26,042 nt of DNA. Origin: Saccoglossus kowalevskii. Taxonomy: Eukaryota; Hemichordata; Enteropneusta; Harrimaniidae. The translations under genes and the position numbers were made by a program. The number at the start of each line of letters is the position of its first letter. Within the stretch, counting starts at the first letter, position 1. Positions 19,241 through 26,042 of the stretch are shown one piece after another. The stretch spans positions 271,392-297,433 of the forward strand of contig NW_003111970.1 of assembly GCF_000003605.2 (NCBI RefSeq), given 5' to 3'. The notes beneath the pieces are model-generated. The model did no database searches, was not told the origin of the DNA, and saw only the letters and a program-made list of their open reading frames with translations.

Positions 19241-20431
19241 TAGGTACTAGTTTTTGAGAATCTATTTTCAGTAACGTAACCGGAACCGATCAATTAATGC
19301 GCCACAGTTGTTGCAACATGTTATGCTTGAAATGGGTTTCCATGCCACCTATACATCTCGCGTAAAACAGATTTTTGTTTACACGGTATTCGATCACGCA
19401 TGCGCACTGTGTGATGGCAGTTATGCTTCAATCATTATCTATTTAAAATAATAATCGCCCTTCCCACAAGTAATCCGAATTAAAAATGTAACGCATATTA
19501 AGCAGTTTCAATAGATATTTAATCGAAGACAGGACGAAAGAAAAAAGCATTTTTCAGAAAACAGAAATTCTGATTACCTATATGCAATCTGTAAGGTGAA
19601 ACATGGAATCTGAAAACAAATCGATGATTGGTCCATTAGACTAAGTAACAATGTCCAACTTGATCCCATCTTTATCTGCACCTGTCGAGAAATACAATGA
19701 TGTCAAATTAAATTAGCATAAGCCGACATTTTATTCACTACTTCTATAAACTGACACAATATCCTGGCTTTTTCTTGTATTTGCTGGTGCTAATTTAAAT
19801 CTAGTCATGCACGCGCGCCACGTACGGTTGCTATCCGTTTCTGAGAACGCTTGACGTGCACGTGGTCGTTTCTGGTAACACTTGTCATTCACGAACGCTA
19901 AGGGCTTATGACATTGTTTGCTGATTTTTTTTTCTTCAGTGGTAAATAAAAGGCAAATATGATTTTGAAGAAACTGTAGCATCACAGATATATGATGTCC
20001 GCCAGTGATAGTCCATGTCCCATATACTGGCTACTGAGTTTACTGTTAGTTCACAGATTATGCACGTGAGTCTCACGTCAACTGCAGTGCTAGTCGTAGA
20101 GTGAGCAAAATAAATAAATTTGAAATTTCATTGTGACGATTTATTCTCATAACCAACCAACTAACCAAGCAATAAAACATACAGACAAAACCGGGTAACT
20201 TAATGTCGAACAATCATGATATCAGAAATACACAGGAATAAATCACACACAATACACTGGAGTACGTAATTACAGATACGTACTTATAAATAAATGAGAT
20301 CAATGCTACACAATATTTTCAAATATTTGACACACTTTTACAAATAGATCAGTATTAATTTCCCGATTCCTTTCACGTATGTACATATCCAGCCAGCAAC
20401 ATAAAAGAGAGAGGAAGTTATTTGCACGATT
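19241..20431. other. Non-coding stretch with one NRF1-type site
   Basis: No gene is supportable. CGCATGCGCA at 19397-19406 is an NRF1-type core. A (CCAA/CTAA)n-like patch occurs around 20152-20170. Confidence 0.45.
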
Positions 20432-20437
20432 ATTTTA
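20432..20437 (-). terminator. Poly(A) signal AATAAA (minus strand)
   Basis: On the minus strand AATAAA lies about 225 bases downstream of the stop codon of the candidate terminal exon at 20663-20868, a normal 3' UTR distance. AATAAA is frequent in AT-rich DNA, so the link is an inference. Confidence 0.3.
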
Positions 20438-20662
20438 TTGCCGAATTCGACCTCTGCTAAAAGGGGTCGCCGGGAGTATTTGCAAGCAGAAATTTAAATT
20501 TTTAGACTCGACCGATTCGTATAGTTCAGCGTGTAGTATAATTCAATAACGTGCAAACATGATTAGGCATGTCTCTGTGCAGATGACCTGCGCTGCCTTA
20601 GTTTCTTTTCCCTCAGATCCAATTAATGGAATTCGACGTCACCGATCTCGCGCTACACGCAA

Positions 20663-20868
20663 TTATGTGAATTGAAATTTTCTAAGCAAATCCCAAATTT
20701 GATCAACTGCACCTATATAATGCCCAGCTCCCATTAAACAAAATACTTGTGTCTGGTTAATTGTTTTACAGACAACCGGGAATATCTTTGCAGGGGTAAC
20801 TCTTACAGTTTGACCCGGAAAAAAAAGATTCTCGTCCGGAAGTTTAGTTTTTTTTTCATTCATATCAC
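20663..20868 (-). CDS. Candidate terminal exon with GAGH motif (TraB/GumN/TIKI-like C-terminus)
   Basis: The minus strand has a good acceptor (TCATGATCTTGTGTGCAG, ending 20869), then two bases and 67 codons to TAA at 20665-20663. The end of the peptide reads VFCLMGAGHYIGAVDQIWDL followed by LRKFQFT. In the TraB/PrgY/GumN superfamily, which includes animal TIKI metalloproteases that act on Wnt, a beta strand leading to GAGHxxG and then a helix ending LLRxxG(Y/F) closes the domain. This segment fits that pattern; the rest of the exon is not diagnostic. The intron is phase 1, matching one frame of the right-edge exon at 26014-26042. The assignment is from motif recognition only and could be wrong. 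Confidence 0.38.
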
Positions 20869-20870
20869 CT

Positions 20871-21816
20871 GCACACAAGATCATGAAAACCAGTTTCTTA
20901 TTGCGCGGGTAAAACCATTTACGTCAAGACAATTAAAGATTAGTGTCCTCATCACCCAGGGAATTGAGTCATCACATCCTATGTAAGCCGCTCTTTCAGA
21001 GAAGGTCAAACCCGTGTCGTTGACGACGTCTATTTAAAAAAAAAAAACATTGTACGTGTAGCACATTACACAATGTGCGTCAATCTTTATTTGGCCTCGG
21101 AAGCAGCTAGTACTCCGTATTCCAATTTTTATTAGGTTTTGTGTTGAACACAAATTTTCTCAGACGCAATGGAACACAGTATTTTTAATTTTTACATATA
21201 TACATAATATTTATGTATATATTCTTACTAGATTTTGATCTAGGACAATTCGGGTATATGTGCGTTATGTGTACACAAATTATCAGAGCCGTGACTGTCA
21301 ATGTGGACAATATCCATCGTTCTTGTGGGATATATCAAACCCTTAGATTAGAATTGCACATTACCTCATCAATTATACGCTTATCTAATCAAAGAGTTCT
21401 TCCCTGAAATTTGGTTCAATTTCTGTAGACATTAACTAGTAAGACACGATTTATGCTTCTATAAGCTTCTCCCTTAGGTAAAAAACAATAACAAAACAAG
21501 AGAACTGGTGATGGTTGTGAACCATAACTGCCTCGGCACATTTTGCGAAATAGTCGTTAGTTAGAATTACCAGAAACGCAATCGAGACATTGTTGGATAT
21601 TGAAATATGAATGATAAGCAGCAAGTGACATATATCCAGAAATATAGTTGGAATTGAAACAAAATAGTGGCCTATTAATCCATGAAACATACTCGCACAT
21701 ATTCGTGCTAGTACATATCATCCTGTCTTATTGTGTGTGGTGAAAGCTGTCATGTACACAATCATAATATCTGGAAATGTTTTCAGAACGGAAAACAGTT
21801 TTATTACTGTAAGTCA
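20871..21816. other. Putative intron or intergenic stretch with an AT palindrome
   Basis: No gene is called. A 12-bp-arm palindrome lies at 21196-21222. A 79-codon minus-strand frame at 21451-21690 is hydrophobic and AT-rich, with no convincing splice sites or motif. Confidence 0.4.
21196..21222. repeat. Perfect AT-rich palindrome, 12-bp arms
   Basis: ATATATACATAA and its exact complement are separated by TAT. AT-only cruciforms of this size are not rare in AT-rich DNA. Confidence 0.7.
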
Positions 21817-22293
21817 TTAGGAACAATGAAACAAATTTGAAACTATAAACAATAAATAATGAAAATCTTTGATTCGCTGTACAGTTTCCAGAGAATTATT
21901 AACAGAACTATAGCATTTATAAAAATCACAGTGTTGAGATTCACTTCGAGTATACCTGAAATATAATCTTATAATCGCATACAAGTTGTCAAAACGTACA
22001 GTTTGGTGACAGTTGGGAATGATACCAAGATATAACAATTCCATGAGAACATCGCAAAGTTCTTTTAACACACGAAGTGGATGTGCATAGATCAAATTTT
22101 GTATAGTTTCAAAACGCATACAAGCTGTATATATTTTGACAATAAACCTCTTTTTCACATTGTGCAAATACAAACAAGACATTAAACCTTCCACATGTAA
22201 GTCGGTAATTTGATGGTAAATCTTCAGTCGGTCCACAAATTCCAGCAATATTAATGGGCCACGACAAGCTTGTATTCTGGTATACAACTGAAC
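21817..22293 (-). CDS. Longest non-repetitive open frame (about 156 codons), unknown; exon or gene relic
   Basis: On the minus strand a frame is open from 22293 to the TAA at 21819-21817. By rough estimate (a stop every 14 codons) a frame this long is expected about 0.05 times in the window. The first possible ATG is internal, so it would be an exon or a pseudogene. The peptide looks helical, with motifs such as HVEGLMSCLYLHNVKKRF, HPLRVLKELCDVLMELLYLG and IIPNCHQTVRFDNLYAIIRL. A good donor (CAG then GTATAC) at about 21960 would give an exon of roughly 300 bases ending in phase 2, which does not fit the phase 1 exon at 20868. A second frame is open over 22378-22109, hinting at an old frameshift. 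I do not recognise the family. Confidence 0.35.
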   Translation of the reverse strand, partial: VQLYTRIQACRGPLILLEFVDRLKIYHQITDLHVEGLMSCLYLHNVKKRFIVKIYTACMRFETIQNLIYAHPLRVLKELCDVLMELLYLGIIPNCHQTVRFDNLYAIIRLYFRYTRSESQHCDFYKCYSSVNNSLETVQRIKDFHYLLFIVSNLFHCS

Positions 22294-22514
22294 CTAATAT
22301 TATAACATGGTCTGCAACAAAAGGTATAAAAATGCTGTTCATTCTACTTAACGGATTATGCTCAATGACGTATCTCACTGTTGAACACTTTCAAAAACAA
22401 TGTCTCTATAAAAACAATATCTTGTTTACGCAGGCGCAGTTCCACATTTTTGATGTTTGATGGAAAGAAAAATCAGGGAATTAAAGAAAATTTTGACCAG
22501 GAACAGATAGCTGT

Positions 22515-22540
22515 TGGGTCTTACCTCCAGATAGGACCCA
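22515..22540. repeat. Small hairpin, 9-bp arms
   Basis: TGGGTCTTA and TAGGACCCA pair with one G-T or mismatch around an 8-base loop. No RNA family is recognised. Confidence 0.35.
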
Positions 22541-22655
22541 CTTAAATGTTGACCTCGTTTTATTATTTATTGAATATTGCGAATTACCAGGTGTAATTTT
22601 TATCATTGCCAAGCCTGCTAATAATGACCATGATTTCATTGTGAACGTCAACATC

Positions 22656-22700
22656 GATTTGATTTGATTTGATTTGATTTGATTTGATTTGATTTGATTT
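22656..22700 (+). repeat. (GATTT)9 pentanucleotide repeat
   Basis: There are nine perfect GATTT units, followed by decayed GATGTGATGTTATG. It is a microsatellite, probably length-polymorphic. Confidence 0.95.
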
Positions 22701-23327
22701 GATGTGATGTTATGTTATTCATATTTCAATGTATTAGTCACGCTTTTGCTGAATTCGCTGATAAAGTATGACGTTGTATACTTTTTTTCCGACGAAAACT
22801 TTTAAACAACATTTTGCAAATTTGAGTGTATTTTTCAATAACTCAAACAACGCAACACGTTACTGTACAGGAGAATGAATCGAAAACGATCTGTTGCAAT
22901 GTATTATCGTAGAATTCGAGTGGTCCGGGAACGTGAATAATTAATCGTATATATCGTATTGAAATATCCAGGGTTTAACTTATATGTAAACATTTACTTC
23001 CAATCGGCACTATGTGTATGGACGCGCATTACATAAATAAGTGATTATTATTCATGAATGTTTAATTTTTAACTTTTGAAAATTTATTTATCATTGTTGA
23101 TAGATATTCAAATAGTCAGGATGTAATTTTCTCATTATTGTACTCGACTGATGTGAAACAGTCCGTAAATATAATCTTCGGTGTTCCATCGTGTACTGTT
23201 TTTCACTGGGATTTATTTTTATGATTCAATTATATTTTACTCTGTTGAATAAACATGTTATATATACATGTGTATTATTCTGTTTTTTTTTTTCATATTT
23301 CAATTTCATATTTTCATTATTCAATAT
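22701..23327. other. Non-coding AT-rich stretch
   Basis: Nothing supportable is seen apart from a short dyad ACATGTTATATATACATGT around 23253-23271 and a T11 run around 23283-23293. Confidence 0.5.
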
Positions 23328-24242
23328 TAGGCCAGGGTGATTGCTGTCCATCTATCATCTTAGGCTTCAGTCACTAAAGTTTTTGATTTGGTGTAGATAG
23401 TCTGAGATTTGATATAATTAGGCAATAGTCATTAAAAGCCATGTTGAGATATAGGTAGGCCAGGGTGTCTGTAGACTAGATGCCGTCTATGATCGTAAGA
23501 CTTTGAAAAATAATGAACTAGTGGATCGCTCTGTTTTGTTGTGGGCGCATGCGTACTGTCGTGGTAATGTGATGAGTTCGTGGCGAAAGCCAATCAGTGA
23601 TGAAACAGAATTATGTGTCGACAACGTAGTTACACAGCGATTCACAAGGCCATTTGTGTGTGTGTAGTCGGAATGGCTGGATTTCGGGCTAGGACGACTG
23701 AAGTTCACGTATATCGTTAAGCTTGGGTTATTGATTTCATATAAACTAAGTAAAGTGTGAGCCATTTCAAGTGTATATTTCAATAGTTAGGCCAGGGTGA
23801 TTAAAAAGCATTCAACTGTACAGATGGTTTTTGGATACATTTTAGTGTCACTATAGTATGTTTCAATATATTCTAGGCAGGATAATTAAAAGGGTCAGGA
23901 TATAGAATTATTATATAGTCAAATTACTTTTTCGGATTCCTATCGGTAGAGGGATTTTGAAATGGCTAAGCCAGGGCCATTCGAGTTTATGTTTGGTGGT
24001 TAGTTCAGGCCCTGAAAGTTGTTTCTACGACATTTTCTTATGTAATTTGTACTCGTGTTTTGAAGCAAAGTCCACGTATATATGATTTGGTAAGGTGAGA
24101 GTAGGGTCTTTGAAATCTGTGATTTAGTATAGTTAGATCGGAGTGATTGAAGTCTATGATTTTGTATAGTTAGACCGGGATCATTGAAATCTGTGATTTG
24201 ATATAGTTAGGCTAAGTTGTTTGAAATCTGTGATTTAGTATA
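23328..24242 (+). repeat. 37-bp minisatellite, diverged and interrupted
   Basis: The best units, each exactly 37 bp, lie at 24110-24146, 24147-24183 and 24184-24220, with a partial one at 24221-24242. They share TTGAAATCTGTGATTTAG, then TATAGTTAG and a GC-richer end. The unit end TAGGCCAGGGTGA recurs at 23328, 23456 and 23788 with decayed versions between, and the unit 23432-23468 is again 37 bp. The array therefore once spanned about 900 bp and is now decayed at its left. About 23500-23760 contains unrelated, CpG-richer sequence. Confidence 0.75.
23544..23597. promoter_or_regulatory. NRF1-type site plus CCAAT box inside the minisatellite interruption
   Basis: GGCGCATGCGT at 23544-23554 is an NRF1-type site, and CCAATCAG at 23590-23597 is a consensus NF-Y box. 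Together they make a promoter-like pair in a CpG-richer insert within the 37-bp repeat array. A 98-codon minus-strand frame overlaps but has no recognisable domain. The transcript, if any, is unknown. Confidence 0.3.
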
Positions 24243-24514
24243 AGTATATGATTTCATGTATACACTTAGGGTTTCAGCAGCAGTAGCAATATATACCACC
24301 CCTAAACATAATGGTTCCATCCTTAATTGCATCAATACTGCTTCTGTAACACGGATATAGCTTGCACACACCTCATCGCACACCCCCTTGTACACAACCA
24401 TGGTCAATTAGACGAATCGAGTCAGCCGAAGTAAGAAACTCTTTTTTTAGTCATTACATTCTTGTTTCAACCATCCACTTAATAATGATTGCATTGTGTA
24501 TTCCGTGTTTTTAG

Positions 24515-24693
24515 GTATAGGACTAGACCTTGCCTCTCAGCCGAGATCCACCTGCGTTGCGACTGAACGGGCCTACGTTCTACCTTTAAGTTATTTATTG
24601 ACTTGGCGTGTTGTCTTGTTACTCCAAGAGACTGCACACTCATCTGAATGCTGTTCATTCGATGAAGGCAACCTGGCAGACAGTCTGGCAGCG
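24515..24693 (+). CDS. Candidate internal exon, unknown helical product
   Basis: An acceptor (GTATTCCGTGTTTTTAG, ending 24514) and a donor GTGAGTAG at 24694 bracket a 179-base open segment, starting with two bases and ending on a full codon. The peptide includes ERAYVLPLSYLLTWRVVLLL and then an acidic end, SFDEGNLADSLAA. The LSYLLTW helix is faintly reminiscent of helical repeat proteins such as listerin (LTN1), but I would not rely on it. The opposite strand is open as well. A phase 0 acceptor at 25168 could follow. It lies inside the intron proposed for the minus-strand gene. Confidence 0.2.
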
Positions 24694-24742
24694 GTGAGTA
24701 GTTCTTTATATAGTCTCTGAATTTGAATGATTTACGTAACAT

Positions 24743-26013
24743 TTTCTTTCAAACCTTCTGTATCAACACACGGCAACAGTGTCACAATTGGGCACAAACT
24801 CGCTGCGTTCTCGTGGTGCGTTGTACTGAGCATGGTTCCTTGCTACCTCTAGGCAGGCAACCCAGGGTCGCCAAGGATGATATTTGAATTGTGTCATCAA
24901 ACAATTAGGCAAGGAGTTTGTTTGAATTTCACAGCCAACAAATAAGAGTAAGAAGAGTACATGCCCAGAAGATAATTATTGCTAGGCACGGACATGTTGA
25001 AAGTCTATAATGTCATAATTGATCAGGATGAAATATCTTTTTCTGCCACGCGCTGTCATTTTATCGACATTCATAGACACGGCTTAAAAGCATTGTATAG
25101 CATGTAATACAAGTACATCTGATTTAATTATAAAAGTCTATCCGAAGGTGTAATTTTACTCTTTCAAGTCATCGGCGGCAACAATCAAGAAACGTGAATC
25201 CTTCATTGGATACATTTAGGAGTTTTACGTGGCAAGGTGGCGAATTTCACAAGACTGCCAGTCTCTGAATTACAGCTGATGCCGTAAAACGGAATTAGAC
25301 TCCGTGCTCGGAATGTTTCTATTGCAGCTCCCCGCGCATGCGCTAATAATATTCGGACTCTTTCTGATCACACTATCTTGTTATATTAAAAGATCTGAAT
25401 CACATTTTGTAACAATGCAGTGTTAACTCAACTAATAATGTTGGCAATGAAATGAAGTAGGAGCATCTTTCAAGGTTACAAAAGCGTCTATTCCCATGGT
25501 AACCAGTCAATGCACATCATCGATGACCGGAAATTCCAATTCATGCCTATAACAGCAAGCGCATAAAATGCAATATTCATGATTAAATCACTTGCATTCC
25601 AACGGCAATTTTTAGGACTCAGTAACTCTCACTTTCAACACTAACGATGCAACAACGACTCATTGCAACTGATTTCTCCATATTATATAGTCGCTGCGCA
25701 TAACCATGATATTAAGATTTATAAATTCTTCCACGTGGAGCGTTCACTGACATTAAAAGGCACTTTAACGCATTTCGAAAACATGTTTGAAAATATAATT
25801 TCTGTAATAAACTCGAATTAATGCGATACTCGCGATCGAGAAATGTCTTAATTTATATTATCAACTACTCAACATATGTACTGTTTTGATTTTTTTTTAC
25901 AAAATACGAAGAGATTATTTTATTCTAAAATGTGTGCAACTTAATTTAATAACAATTCAGTATTTGTCATACGAGTCATATTATATATTTTTTTGCCCAA
26001 GTGTAATACTTAC
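24743..26013. other. Non-coding stretch with NRF1- and X-box-type motifs
   Basis: No gene is supportable. GCGCATGCGC at 25334-25343 is a perfect NRF1 core, and an X-box-like site lies at 25490-25503. An acceptor-like TTTTACTCTTTCAAG ending at 25168 leads into 16 codons before TAG. The arms GTTTTACG/CGTAAAAC (about 25213 and 25282) form a weak dyad. Confidence 0.4.
25490..25503 (+). promoter_or_regulatory. RFX X-box-like motif 5
   Basis: ATTCCCATGGTAAC keeps the strong CCATGGYAAC core but deviates at two positions of the first half-site. Confidence 0.35.
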
Positions 26014-26042
26014 CTTCCCCTGTATAATATCGAGTTGTCAAA
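26014..26042 (-). CDS. Partial exon at the right edge with strong donor
   Basis: On the minus strand the last 29 bases of the window end in GGGGAAG, directly followed by the consensus donor GTAAGTAT (from 26013). Two frames are open: one reads FDNSILYRG (phase 2) and one LTTRYYTGE (phase 1). The phase 1 frame can join the candidate terminal exon at 20868, giving ...YYTGE-G-DMNE across a 5.1 kb intron. In TraB/GumN proteins a Y-x-x-GD segment often precedes the C-terminal GAGH part, which fits loosely. The exon continues outside the window. Confidence 0.3.

Overview
This is eukaryotic nuclear DNA, almost certainly from a marine invertebrate animal. It is AT-rich (roughly 35-37% GC by eye) and has no long open frames, no bacterial gene packing and no ribosome binding sites. 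It carries simple-sequence repeats, minisatellites, a decayed 3' end of a CR1/L2-like non-LTR retrotransposon, and two short inverted-repeat elements. The LINE fragment resembles elements common in molluscs, amphioxus and hemichordates. I lean towards a lophotrochozoan or another non-vertebrate bilaterian but cannot name the species. The window reads as introns and intergenic DNA with at most a few small exons.

Layout. 1-740 holds a promoter-like stretch (CCAAT box, CRE) and a possible tiny first exon on the + strand. 741-6130 is non-coding, with a C-rich degenerate repeat, a 106-bp TTA microsatellite and three RFX X-box-like motifs. 6140-6731 is the LINE 3' fragment on the - strand, broken by a stop and a frameshift. 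8080-8381 and 10311-10482 are two related MITE-like elements sharing terminal inverted repeats; GCGCATGCGC-type palindromes lie in or next to these. 11320-12175 is CpG-richer and ends in a degenerate tandem repeat of about 60-75 bp. 13589-13753 holds a short open frame on the - strand. 14270-17560 holds CRE and ZNF143/Staf-like motifs and two candidate 3' exons on the + strand. 18950-19240 is a G-poor, ACC/CA-rich patch.

20432-26042 is the most gene-like part, read on the - strand. A candidate terminal exon (20663-20868) has a C-terminal GAGH motif reminiscent of TraB/GumN/TIKI-type proteins and a poly(A) signal downstream. A strong splice donor at the right edge (26014-26042) is phase-compatible with it. 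The longest non-repetitive open frame in the window (21817-22293) lies between the two. The same interval holds a (GATTT)9 tract and a 37-bp minisatellite interrupted by promoter-like DNA.

No gene here can be named with confidence, and I see no tRNA, rRNA, snRNA or CRISPR array. All exon calls are inferences from reading frame plus splice signals. I found no convincing new biological system. The observations most worth checking are the MITE family, the excess of X-box motifs, the GAGH exon with its right-edge partner, and the unexplained 156-codon frame.
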